Below, in pieces: positions 54,725-63,859 of a DNA stretch of 64,000 bases (within the stretch, counting starts at the first letter, position 1; each line of letters starts with the position of its first letter). A model generated the notes under the pieces. That model did not search any database. It was not told where the DNA came from and saw only the letters and a program-made list of their open reading frames with translations. This DNA comes from an uncultured Vibrio sp. (lineage in GTDB: Bacteria > Pseudomonadota > Gammaproteobacteria > Enterobacterales > Vibrionaceae). Made by a program: the position numbers and the translations under genes. The stretch is from the NCBI GenBank assembly GCA_947504195.1, contig CANNGN010000009.1:62001-126000 (forward strand). Reading direction: 5' to 3'.

Positions 54725-55795
54725 TTATCTAGCTCTTGGATCAAGAACTTTATAAAGTAAATCAGAGGTTAAGTTCAATAAGATAAACACTAAACCCACC
54801 ACTATGGTGCCGCCCAATACCGCATTCATGTCGGCGGCCAACAGGCTGTCGGTAATATAACGTCCTAAACCAGGCCATGAGAATACAATTTCCGTGAGTA
54901 CCGAGCCCTCGAGCAATGTGGCATAAGTCAGTGCAATGACGGTAATAAGTGGTACCCATGCATTCCCAAGAGCATGTCGCCATATAATCACTCTCTCCGA
55001 CACACCTTTAACACGTGCAGTGGTAACGTATTCTTGCTTAAGTTGGTCGAGCATAAAAGAACGAGTCATGCGGCTTAAATACGCAACGCTGTAATAAGAA
55101 AGCAGCGATGCGGGTAGAATGATATGGGAAAATGCATCTTTAAATGCATCCCAACTTCCGGCGAGTATCGTGTCTACCAACACCATATTTGTCACTTTTG
55201 GTAGAGTATATTCATACATCACGCTCAATCGACCTTCCGGAGCGGCAACCCAGTCTAAATGCTGGTAAAAAACCACGATTCCTAACATGGCTAACCAAAA
55301 TATCGGTGCACTATGGCCAATAAGCCCTAGTACTCTCACGAGATTATCGATCCACTTATTTTGATTAACTGCAGCCGATACGCCAGCAGGGATACCAAAT
55401 ATAATTCCAAAAAACGTCGCCAATGTCGCAAGCTCTAAGGTCGCCGGGAAATAGGTTAGAATGTCATCTGACACAAGATTCGCAGTACGGACAGACGTCC
55501 CTAAATCACCACTAACAACACCACCTAGGTAATAAATAAATTGAACCGCTATCGGCTTATCTAAACCCATTTCGAGATACGTTTTCTGATACAAAGCTTC
55601 CGGCGCTTTATCACCTATCACCGCAATCACAGGGTCGGTGGGCATCAGCCGGCCAATGACAAATGTGAGTAACAGTAACCCCAAAAAAGTTAACGCTAAC
55701 ATGGCAAAAAAATGCATGAATGGCTTAACTTTTTTGGTATAAGTTGAAGAAAAAAAGACGGACATAATGCCGCCTTTTGATACTGATTTTTCCAT
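54725..55795 (-). CDS. Peptide ABC transporter permease (DppB type)
   Basis: 356-residue permease, six helices, with YLSRMTRSFMLDQLKQEYVTTARVKGVSERVIIWRHALGNAWVP as the EAA-loop region. ATG shares a base with the stop of the binding-protein gene (TAATG). The roughly 20-residue N-terminal extension before the first helix is longer than usual. Confidence 0.88.
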   Translation of the reverse strand: MEKSVSKGGIMSVFFSSTYTKKVKPFMHFFAMLALTFLGLLLLTFVIGRLMPTDPVIAVIGDKAPEALYQKTYLEMGLDKPIAVQFIYYLGGVVSGDLGTSVRTANLVSDDILTYFPATLELATLATFFGIIFGIPAGVSAAVNQNKWIDNLVRVLGLIGHSAPIFWLAMLGIVVFYQHLDWVAAPEGRLSVMYEYTLPKVTNMVLVDTILAGSWDAFKDAFSHIILPASLLSYYSVAYLSRMTRSFMLDQLKQEYVTTARVKGVSERVIIWRHALGNAWVPLITVIALTYATLLEGSVLTEIVFSWPGLGRYITDSLLAADMNAVLGGTIVVGLVFILLNLTSDLLYKVLDPRAR

Positions 55796-57399
55796 TATTT
55801 CTTCACAACATCTTTGTATGAGTTGTTATCAAATGAAGGACCTAACACAAAGCCATCCACGTTTGCACGTATTCCTGATACTTCTTGCTCCTGCATAATA
55901 AATGCAAACGGAGCTTCTTTTTGGTGTTGCTTCTGAAGTTCAATATACATATTTGCACGTTTTTCAGCATCTGGTTCAGTAACTGCAGCTAATGTCTTTT
56001 TAGTCATATCTACTGGTGCATAAGCATTACGCCATGCAACAGGTTTCGATTTCGCATCATCGCTGTTGTCTACGTTCTTAGCAAACGTATCTGCATTGGT
56101 ATGTGGGTCTTGATAATCCGGTCCCCAAGCGCCAAAAAACAGTTGATGTTTACGAGCTCGATATACGGTTAACACTTGCTTACCGTCCATCGGAACAAGC
56201 TTGACGTTGATCCCTGCCTTCGCAAAAGTAGTTTGCATCGATTTAGCCGTGTCAATACGAATAGGAGCATTACGCACAATCATTTCAATATCGAAACCAT
56301 CAGGATAACCTGCTTTTGCGAGCAGTGCTTTCGCCTTTTCTATGTCTAGAGAAAACGGTTGCTCTTCTAACGCACCAAGGAACCCTTTAGGTAGAAATGC
56401 TTGCTGAACTTGTCCACGACCAGCCCAAACTGTATCTGCTAATCCTTTATAATCGATCAGATATTTCAAGGCTTCCTGTACTTCTGGTTTCGCTAAAATA
56501 GGATCTTTTAAATTCATTGAAAGATAATAAAGTGCGCCTTTACCTTTTTTAAGTAACTTGATCTCTTCGTTACCTTCAACGCTCTTCAACTGCTCAGTTT
56601 CTAAATTACGAGCAATGTCGATATCCCCTTTTTCCAATAGTAGCTGCTGTACAGAAGACTCACCGATATGACGAATAAACACGTTTTTCATCTGCGGCAC
56701 ACCATTCCAATAGTCACTATTGGAACTTAATACAACAATTTCTGACGGTTTCCATTGTTCGATTTTAAACGGTCCTGAACCTGCATAGTGCGTTCGCAAC
56801 CACGCAAATCCCATGTCACCGTCTACTTCGTGTTTCATTACTTCGTCTTTATCGACAATCGATGCGATAGTGGCAGACAAGCAATAAAGCACAAATGTCG
56901 GTGCATACGCTTTATCGGTTTCAATTACGAGTGTGTCATCATCAAGAAACTTAATCTTGTCCATGACGTTTTCAGCGCTAAAGCCAAACTGGGTTAAAAT
57001 AAAAGCGGGAGACTTATCTAGGATCACGGCGCGTTGAAGTGAAAATGCGGCATCTTCTGCTGTTAACTCATCACCTGATGAAAACTTGATTCCTTTGCGC
57101 ATTTTAAACGTAAACGTTTTGCCATCTTCACTCACCGTCCAACTTTCTGCGGCGACACCATGAATTTTTGACACATCGTTAGGATCAAACCCTATTAGTC
57201 TGTCGTAGCTATTGCCGATAATTTCTGCCGCTGAGAATTCAAAAACTTCCGCTGTATCTAACGAAATCATGTCATCGAATTGCCAACCTACGATAAGAGA
57301 ATCTTTTGGGGTAGCAGCGAACGCAGCCCCCGAGGAAATTGCCAGAGCTAAACTTGCGATGCTAAGCAAACGCTGGGCTTTATTAACAAGTAACTTCAT
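55795..57399 (-). CDS. Peptide-binding protein (SBP family 5)
   Basis: 534-residue DppA/OppA-type periplasmic binding protein with signal peptide (cleavage after AFA, about residue 28). GVAAESWTVSEDGKTFTFKMRKGIKFSSGDELTAEDAAFSL is the family signature near the N-terminus. Encoded between the dipeptidase and the permeases; substrate set by that context as a short peptide or peptide-like compound. Confidence 0.9.
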   Translation of the reverse strand: MKLLVNKAQRLLSIASLALAISSGAAFAATPKDSLIVGWQFDDMISLDTAEVFEFSAAEIIGNSYDRLIGFDPNDVSKIHGVAAESWTVSEDGKTFTFKMRKGIKFSSGDELTAEDAAFSLQRAVILDKSPAFILTQFGFSAENVMDKIKFLDDDTLVIETDKAYAPTFVLYCLSATIASIVDKDEVMKHEVDGDMGFAWLRTHYAGSGPFKIEQWKPSEIVVLSSNSDYWNGVPQMKNVFIRHIGESSVQQLLLEKGDIDIARNLETEQLKSVEGNEEIKLLKKGKGALYYLSMNLKDPILAKPEVQEALKYLIDYKGLADTVWAGRGQVQQAFLPKGFLGALEEQPFSLDIEKAKALLAKAGYPDGFDIEMIVRNAPIRIDTAKSMQTTFAKAGINVKLVPMDGKQVLTVYRARKHQLFFGAWGPDYQDPHTNADTFAKNVDNSDDAKSKPVAWRNAYAPVDMTKKTLAAVTEPDAEKRANMYIELQKQHQKEAPFAFIMQEQEVSGIRANVDGFVLGPSFDNNSYKDVVKK

Positions 57400-57478
57400 T
57401 GTGCCTCCGAAAATATTCTGTCCATGTCATTTTCTGACCCTTAATCGTCATTAACTTTGTGTTGTTTCTTATGCCTCC

Positions 57479-58450
57479 TCAATTACTCCAAACTTCTTTT
57501 GCAAGTGCACGCATATTGCCGCCCATAATAGAATGAATATCTGACTGTTTATACCCACGCAGTCCAAGCAGACGGGCAATCTCCTGAAAACGTTCTGGAG
57601 GCGCAAACAATAAATTCAAAAATCCATCGCTAGCACTATCGTATCCGTGCTCTTTCGGCCACCAGTAACCGAGATCTAACCCTTCAGGCCCTGTATCAAG
57701 ATGCTCGTCATACACATAATCCAACCCTAACCCAACATGTTTAGGTCCAATAAGTTGCACCACATAGTCAATCGCCTCAACCATGCTTTGTGCACTAGCC
57801 TGCTCACAGTTGAGAAACCGCGCTACGCCGTTAATACAGACAACACCACCCGTTTCAGCACAGGCTTGTAGCTGATCATCGTGGTAGTTCCTACCGTGGT
57901 TTTTTAACGCTCGAGGGTTACCATGACTAATAATGACTGGCTTAGATGAATATTCAAAAATATCCATACAGGTTCGATAACCAGTATGCGAAACATCCAT
58001 AAATAGATTGTTTGCGTTAATTGCATCGACGATCGCCCGTCCTTTAACGCTTAACCCCGAGTCTTCATCATGACATCCACCAGCCAAAGAATTACTACGG
58101 TTGTACGCCAAGTGAACCTGTCTCACACCTAAATGGGCAAATAAATCCACCATAGCTGGACTTTCATGCAAAGGAATTCCACCCTCTAAATCAAAAGAGA
58201 TGGCTAATTTACCTTCACGTTGGGCACGTTCAACATCAGCAAAACTGTTTACTTGAACAAGAAAATCTAATTCGCTGATGCGTTTTCTAAAACCAGCGAT
58301 TATCTGAATAATTTCGCTAAGGGGATTAAAATCCATGCCAATATTAATTGAAATGTAATACGCACCATTGCTTATATGGCGCTCAAGGGAGGCTAAATCG
58401 TATGTGGGATTTAACGGGACACAGGTATGAGCATCCCAAACTGGTATCAT
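57479..58450 (-). CDS. Membrane-dipeptidase (M19)-like hydrolase
   Basis: About 323 residues (ATG at 58450; an in-frame TTG at 58456 has better spacing to GGGAG). M19 features: AISFDLEGGIPLHES (bridging Glu), FMDVSHTGYRT and IISHGNPRALKNHGRNYHDDQL (two His ligands), HVGLGLDYVYDE (late Asp). The first motif reads DAHTCVPLNP: the His is kept but the usual Asp of H-x-D is Cys. No signal peptide, so cytosolic. First gene of the transporter operon; would cleave the imported peptide. Confidence 0.8.
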   Translation of the reverse strand: MIPVWDAHTCVPLNPTYDLASLERHISNGAYYISINIGMDFNPLSEIIQIIAGFRKRISELDFLVQVNSFADVERAQREGKLAISFDLEGGIPLHESPAMVDLFAHLGVRQVHLAYNRSNSLAGGCHDEDSGLSVKGRAIVDAINANNLFMDVSHTGYRTCMDIFEYSSKPVIISHGNPRALKNHGRNYHDDQLQACAETGGVVCINGVARFLNCEQASAQSMVEAIDYVVQLIGPKHVGLGLDYVYDEHLDTGPEGLDLGYWWPKEHGYDSASDGFLNLLFAPPERFQEIARLLGLRGYKQSDIHSIMGGNMRALAKEVWSN

Positions 58451-58456
58451 TTCCAA

Positions 58457-59067
58457 AAAAGCTCCCTCTAATTTAGATCGTGATAATAAACGCTAGTGAA
58501 ATCACCATAATCAGCATTTTCAGGAATTAGATGACAAGGTTTTCAGTCATTACTATTCCAGGATTATCAATTCACTATGAGATATTACTGTGAGTCATTG
58601 AATAAATGATTAGCAAACCTCGTGCCACTAAAATACCCCTAAATTCATGGTATTAATGTTAATCCCCGCACTATTTAAGTGATTACCCAACATTATGCAC
58701 CAGTCTAGGACATAGACATTGAAACGAATCGCGCGCACTTTCAACACCAATATTCTGAGTAAAAAATGATTAAAACCTGAACGACTCTCCGCCTCACTAT
58801 GGTTGGAGAGTTACGCCTTAAATTCACTCTCCGAAATGAAAAGCTAGACGCAAATTCAACGAAAGGATTACGCAACAATCCCGATACAAATACAGTCATT
58901 TTTGCCAACATCTGTTAAATAAATACGCAACACAATTGTTTAAGATCAATCTCTTATTCGTAATTCTCTCTTTAGCATTCCCATTTGTTGCACGCACAAC
59001 AACTAGGTGTTATGTTTATTTTTGTTGTGGATGCAACAATAAATATTTTTACAAAGATGAGATAACT
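58457..59067. other. Divergent regulatory region, dipeptidase operon / module-3 MFS
   Basis: 611 bp. It has an inverted repeat ACTCTCC...GGAGAGT near 58783-58811, and twin TTGTTG-N6-CAACAA palindromes just before the MFS gene. The in-frame ORF running upstream from the MFS start (to 58936) is non-coding in character. No other gene seen. Confidence 0.6.
58985..59039. promoter_or_regulatory. Twin palindromic operators before the module-3 MFS
   Basis: TTGTTG-CACGCA-CAACAA (58985-59002) and TTGTTG-TGGATG-CAACAA (59022-59039), centres 37 bp apart, 28-65 bp upstream of the start codon. Perfect hexamer half-sites with unrelated spacers are typical of a dimeric repressor such as MarR or TetR. A MarR-like gene lies at the window's right edge. 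Confidence 0.6.
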
Positions 59068-60261
59068 ATGAAGTCCAACGCTGTCCCTTTTATTTTAGTT
59101 TTATTTCTTGCCAGTGTTTTTGCACTGTCTCCTTTAGCAACCGATAGTTATTTAGCGGCGATTCCGCAAATGGCTAGCGAACTTAATGTCGTCACAGGTT
59201 CTGTTGCCATTACGGTTAGCATATACATTTTTGTTATGGCACTTGGCCAAATGTTCGGTGGCCCACTGTGTGACCGTGCGGGAAGACGATTTAGCATGAT
59301 GTTAGGTTTGACTCTGTTCGTCGTTGGCGGTTTTGTTATTGCTGGGGCTGGAAATTTAACAATCCTCTATGTTGGTCGATGCCTTCAAGCATTTGGTGGC
59401 GGTATTGCATTTGTATGTGTTCCGGCCATTATTCGCGACGTTGCTTCCGGTAAAGCAGCCGCAAAACTATTCACACTAGTCGCTCTAATCATGATGGTTG
59501 CACCTGCTATTGCACCAATATTCGGTACGTTGGTTTTAAAAACACTAGGTTGGACTTGGATATTCATCCTAATGTCTCTATTTGCCGTTATCACAGCCTT
59601 TATCGGGGCAGTATCTATTCCTAAAACTAATAAACCGGCGCACCAGAAATCACCAAGTATTATCCAAGGTTTTATTGAAGTTTTTAACACTCGCGAAGCA
59701 AGAAAATACGCGATTATTCTGGCTGCGACATTCTCTGCATTAATGATTTTTCTAACAAACTCTTCCATGATTTATATCGAGCACTACGGTTTGAGTGAAG
59801 AGATGTTTGCAGGAATACTTTTGGTCAACACCATTGCTAGCATCGTTGCGAACCGTATTAACGCTTTTCTTCTTAATAATCATTCCCCACAAAAACTCTT
59901 GTCTCTGTTTGTAGGCTTGCAAGTATTCGGTCTGTTAATACTGCTCACCTCTCAAGTGTTGATGCCTGAAAGTTGGGTATTCTCGGCCACCGGTTTTATT
60001 ATCGCGAGTGGTTCACTTGGCGGAATCTTTGGTAACTCCAACGCTTGTTTTATGGCTTATTTCCCAGAAAAAGCAGGAATCGCATCGGCGTTCATTGGTG
60101 CATCTCAATCTATCGGCAGTTCCATTATCGCCGCGCTATCAACCTTACTCCTATCAAGTGGAATATGGACGCTAGCAATAATGATGCTAGTAATAAGTGG
60201 CACTGCATTTCTAATTTCAACCGGCAACGAAAAACATACCGATACACTCGATGCCGTCTAA
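59068..60261 (+). CDS. MFS transporter, Bcr/CflA-like, module 3
   Basis: 397-residue twelve-helix facilitator of the DHA1 Bcr/CflA group: ALSPLATDSYLAAIPQMASELN after helix 1, LGQMFGGPLCDRAGRR in the helix 2-3 loop and GNSNACFMAYFPEKAGIASAFIGA. Start at MKSNAVPF; the longer frame has no homology. Unlike the OFA carriers of modules 1 and 2, this family mostly exports. It is upstream of, and on the same strand as, the module-3 redox pair. Confidence 0.85.
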   Translation: MKSNAVPFILVLFLASVFALSPLATDSYLAAIPQMASELNVVTGSVAITVSIYIFVMALGQMFGGPLCDRAGRRFSMMLGLTLFVVGGFVIAGAGNLTILYVGRCLQAFGGGIAFVCVPAIIRDVASGKAAAKLFTLVALIMMVAPAIAPIFGTLVLKTLGWTWIFILMSLFAVITAFIGAVSIPKTNKPAHQKSPSIIQGFIEVFNTREARKYAIILAATFSALMIFLTNSSMIYIEHYGLSEEMFAGILLVNTIASIVANRINAFLLNNHSPQKLLSLFVGLQVFGLLILLTSQVLMPESWVFSATGFIIASGSLGGIFGNSNACFMAYFPEKAGIASAFIGASQSIGSSIIAALSTLLLSSGIWTLAIMMLVISGTAFLISTGNEKHTDTLDAV

Positions 60262-60325
60262 CTCGAATTTAGAGGCTAAATAATAAAGCCTCAGTGATTA
60301 AAAATTTATTTTTAGTCTAATAAGC

Positions 60326-60361
60326 ACCGATAAATGTCACCGAAAGGTGTCATTTATCGGT
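60326..60361 (+). other. Long hairpin in the leader of the module-3 redox operon
   Basis: ACCGATAAATG-T-CACC, a GAAA tetraloop, then GGTG-T-CATTTATCGGT: 15 pairs with one T-T mismatch, ending 26 bp before the start codon. There is no T-run, so it is either a read-through structure after the MFS gene or a control element for the operon. Confidence 0.6.
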
Positions 60362-60387
60362 TCACACTGATAAGGAAGCAAAACGAT

Positions 60388-62031
60388 ATGCCTATTGAAA
60401 GTATTAATGCTGATTTATGCATTGGATGCGGTACCTGTGTGGCCCGCTGCCCAATGGATATTCTGCGACTAAATACCCAACCAGAAGTGAAACAAGAACA
60501 ATCGCCCTGTAGCGCAGCCTGCCCGCTTGGTGTAAACCAACGTGAATACCACAACTTAATTGAGTTAGATATGCTCGATGAAGCGGCTGAATTACTGGCA
60601 AAATACCATCCAATGCCGTCTATTACTGGCCGTATTTGTCCTCACCCATGTGAAACTCCGTGCTCGCGTGCAATTGTTGATTCCGCAATCAACATCAATG
60701 GCCTAGAGCAGTATTTGGGCGACTACCTACTAGAGCAGGGATCAACAGCTTCCGTTTCAGGAGACAAGGTAGCCGTTATTGGTTCAGGTCCTGCTGGCTT
60801 AGCCGCGGCTTATCACCTTGCACAACAAAGCTACAGTGTCACGGTTTTCGAGCGTGAACAAAAACTCGGTGGCTTGCTACGTACTTCTATTCCTTCTTTC
60901 CGTTTACCAGAAGAAGTACTTGATAAGCAAATCGAAGCCTACAAGCAAATGGGCATTGAGTTTAAAGCCGGCGTTTCTATCAGTGATGCCTCAGAACTCG
61001 AAGCTCAAGGGTATAAAGCGGTAATTGCTGCAACTGGCGCATCTAAGCCATTTACTCTTTCAGTTCCAGGTAACGATGCAGAAGGTATCACAAGCGCTAT
61101 TTCCTTCTTATATGATGTAAAAGCGGGTACTCCTGCTGACCTAACAGGTAAAAAAGTGGCTGTCATCGGTGGTGGTAGTGTCTCGCTAGATGCCGCTCGT
61201 ACCGCCGTTCGTTTAGGTGCAGACGCTGTAAATGTGATCTGTCTTGAGCGTGTTGAGCCCGGTCATAAAGATACAATGCTAGCGCTGACTGAAGAGATTG
61301 AAGATGCCATCGATGAAGGCGTTGTGATTAATACATCTCGCAGTGTCAGCTCTTTTGAAACACAAGCTGGTAACGTAAGTGCTGTTAAGATGGTTGAATG
61401 TTTAAGTGTTCGCGATGATGGCCGCTTTAACCCTGTCTACGGTGAAACGGTATTAGATGAAACTATCGATGCTGACTTTATTATTTTAGCGATTGGTCAA
61501 ACCGCTGATGCTGAACTCGTACCAACGGGTTTTGCAACCAACGAACGTGGTCAAATCCTCTCTGATAAAGTGACCATGCAAGCTGCCAATAGTCTTTTCG
61601 CCATTGGTGATGCGGTTACTGGCCCAACAACAGTTGTAGTAGCAGCAGCCGCTGGTAAACGTGCGGCGCTAACTGTTGACCGCTTCCTAAAAGGTGAAGA
61701 ATTAGCTCAAGGTCTAGAGACTGAAGTTAAGCAATTTGATATCAGTATCTTAACCCAACAAGCATGCGCTGAAGTCGCTAAAGCACCTCGTGTAGAACGT
61801 CGTCGCCTACCGATCGAAGAATGTAAAACGAGCTTCGCAGAAACACTCAAATCGTTCGATTGGAACGAAGCCGCAAAAGAAGCTGAACGCTGCTTAACCT
61901 GTGGTAGTAATGCAGAAATCGCATTCAAAGTGGATTGTCAAATTTGTAACATCTGTGCGCATTACTGCCCAGTAGACGCAATCGAAATTACGCCGGAACG
62001 TAGCTTCCCACCAATTACAGCTTGGGGCTAA
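60388..62031 (+). CDS. NAD(P)H-dependent Fe-S flavoprotein (NfnL/GltD-like), module 3
   Basis: 547 residues from ATG 60388 (AAGGAA upstream). Same layout as the module-1 protein: CIGCGTCVARCPMD, CSAACPLGVNQREYHNL, RICPHPCETPC, FAD fold VAVIGSGPAGLAAA, NAD(P) fold VAVIGGGSVSLDAART and FAIGDAVTGPTTVVVAAAAGK. C-terminal CQICNICAHYCPVDA ends the cluster set. It stops at ITAWG, an ending like that of the module-2 ferredoxin, whereas the module-1 protein has an extra tail. Followed 11 bp later by its flavoprotein. Confidence 0.8.
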   Translation: MPIESINADLCIGCGTCVARCPMDILRLNTQPEVKQEQSPCSAACPLGVNQREYHNLIELDMLDEAAELLAKYHPMPSITGRICPHPCETPCSRAIVDSAININGLEQYLGDYLLEQGSTASVSGDKVAVIGSGPAGLAAAYHLAQQSYSVTVFEREQKLGGLLRTSIPSFRLPEEVLDKQIEAYKQMGIEFKAGVSISDASELEAQGYKAVIAATGASKPFTLSVPGNDAEGITSAISFLYDVKAGTPADLTGKKVAVIGGGSVSLDAARTAVRLGADAVNVICLERVEPGHKDTMLALTEEIEDAIDEGVVINTSRSVSSFETQAGNVSAVKMVECLSVRDDGRFNPVYGETVLDETIDADFIILAIGQTADAELVPTGFATNERGQILSDKVTMQAANSLFAIGDAVTGPTTVVVAAAAGKRAALTVDRFLKGEELAQGLETEVKQFDISILTQQACAEVAKAPRVERRRLPIEECKTSFAETLKSFDWNEAAKEAERCLTCGSNAEIAFKVDCQICNICAHYCPVDAIEITPERSFPPITAWG

Positions 62032-62042
62032 GGAGCGAAAAA

Positions 62043-63743
62043 ATGAACAATACAAATACAACTTACAAAGAGTACACCACCGACATTTTAGTCATTGGTA
62101 GTGGTTATGCCGGAACGTTTGCTGCGATTAAAGCTAAAGAGCAAGGCTTTGATGTATTAGTGGTTGATAAAGGCCGTGCAGGGATGGGTGGCAAAACTCC
62201 TTGGGCTGTTGGTTTCCAAGTTTTCGATCCGAAATCGGGTCAGCCAAGAGAACACACCATTCAAAGTACCGCGCGTGACAGCGATTACTTGGTACGCCGC
62301 GATATCGTTGAAATGTGGCATGAAGATTCACTTGATCGTTACCGCGAGATGGCTGACTGGGGCGCAGTTGACAGACCCGATGGCGACAAAAACCAAGGCG
62401 ATGTATTCCGTAAAAAGCTACGCGAGAACGACGTTAAATTATTAGAAAAAGTCACAATTGTTGATCTGATTGAAAAAGATGGACAAGTCGTCGGTGCGAT
62501 TGGTTTCTTTAACCAGCGTGAACAGGCGGTTGTGATTAAAGCAAAATCGGTCATTCTGTGTACTGGTGCTGGTAGCTTTAAAGTACCAGGTTACCCTATT
62601 GGTGCCCTAACCCACGATGGACAAGCCATGGCTTACCGTTTAGGTGCTGAAATTTCTGGTAAAGAAAACGTCGATCCGCATGAAACTAAGAAGCGTCACT
62701 TATGTCACCCTTGGGGCGCATTCGGCCCTGAATTTGAACTGACCCTAATGGTCAAATTCGACGCATTTCCACCACCATTTGTCGACGGAAAACCGATTAT
62801 CGATGGCGTAGCGCCTTCAGATAACCCTGACTATGTGCCACTTGATCCGGATTTCAGACCGCCTCGTCCGCCATTCCCGATGATTGGTGGTGATGATATG
62901 ACCTATGCAGCAATGCGTGGTGATGTCCCTGTTACGCCAGAGGTGATGTTCGGTAGTAAAGGTCAGAAAGGCCCACACATTCTAGACGAAGATGAAGAAC
63001 TGTACTTTGCGGCGACGTCAGGTATGGCACAACACCGTTTCGATGGTATCTTCACTAAAATCGGTAGTCATCAAGCTGGTGTGAACGGCCTATATGCAGC
63101 GGGTGATTCTACCTATTCTGCTATCAATGGCTTAGGTGTAAGTTCTTGTGGCTCAACGGTACAAGGTGCGCGCGCAGGTAATGAAGCCTCAGAATACATC
63201 AAAGGCTTATCAACACTACCAGAAGTAAGTGACGATGAGATTCAACAAAAAATCGATGCTGCCTTCGCTCCGCTTAAGCGCGAGAGAGGTTATTCACCGA
63301 CTTGGGTTACTCAATATTTACAGCACATAATGACGCCTTATTTCGTTCTTTATGCAAAACGTAAAGAAACACTAGAAGCGGCAATTATGAACATTGAGTA
63401 TTTACAACAAAGTGTTCTTCCTAAAATGAAAGCAAGTAATTCTCACGAATTGCGCCTTGTTCATGAAACCATCAACATGGTGCTCAATGCAGAAATGAAG
63501 CTGCGCGCTTCACTATTCCGTGATGAAAGTCGTGGTTCGCATTACCGTGAAGATATCCCAGCTCGTAATGACCAAGATTGGCTAGCTTGGGTTATCATCA
63601 GCCAAGAAAATGGTGTGATGAAGTGTACTAAGCGTCCAATTCCTGAAGAATGGAAGCCTGATCTTTCTAAGCCTTATGAAGAGCTACACCAAGCCCGTTT
63701 CCCTGGCGAAATGGAATACTTAGCGAGTAAAGAGAGTGCTTAA
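62043..63743 (+). CDS. Fumarate-reductase/AprA-like flavoprotein, module 3
   Basis: 566 residues from ATG 62043 (AAGGAG six bases before). FAD motif DILVIGSGYAGTFAAIKA, GLYAAGDSTYSAINGLGVSSCGS, PYFVLYAK and ESRGSHYREDIPARND. A proline-rich segment (FRPPRPPFPMIGG and surroundings, about residues 250-295) occupies the same region as in module 1. Cytosolic. Fed by the NAD(P)H protein encoded just upstream. Substrate unknown; the three paralogues differ mainly in this middle region. Confidence 0.75.
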   Translation: MNNTNTTYKEYTTDILVIGSGYAGTFAAIKAKEQGFDVLVVDKGRAGMGGKTPWAVGFQVFDPKSGQPREHTIQSTARDSDYLVRRDIVEMWHEDSLDRYREMADWGAVDRPDGDKNQGDVFRKKLRENDVKLLEKVTIVDLIEKDGQVVGAIGFFNQREQAVVIKAKSVILCTGAGSFKVPGYPIGALTHDGQAMAYRLGAEISGKENVDPHETKKRHLCHPWGAFGPEFELTLMVKFDAFPPPFVDGKPIIDGVAPSDNPDYVPLDPDFRPPRPPFPMIGGDDMTYAAMRGDVPVTPEVMFGSKGQKGPHILDEDEELYFAATSGMAQHRFDGIFTKIGSHQAGVNGLYAAGDSTYSAINGLGVSSCGSTVQGARAGNEASEYIKGLSTLPEVSDDEIQQKIDAAFAPLKRERGYSPTWVTQYLQHIMTPYFVLYAKRKETLEAAIMNIEYLQQSVLPKMKASNSHELRLVHETINMVLNAEMKLRASLFRDESRGSHYREDIPARNDQDWLAWVIISQENGVMKCTKRPIPEEWKPDLSKPYEELHQARFPGEMEYLASKESA

Positions 63744-63761
63744 TTAAACACTCAAAATAAT

Positions 63762-63790
63762 AATGGCGGTCATATGACCGCCATTTTTTT
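63762..63790 (+). terminator. Terminator of the module-3 operon
   Basis: Perfect palindrome ATGGCGGTCAT/ATGACCGCCAT (63763-63784) followed by TTTTTT, about 20 bp past the flavoprotein stop. Confidence 0.9.
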
Positions 63791-63859
63791 ACTTAACATT
63801 AATTACTGCTTTTCTAAATTGTCTTTAACCCGCTCTAAGTGATGTTGCTTACGCCAACA

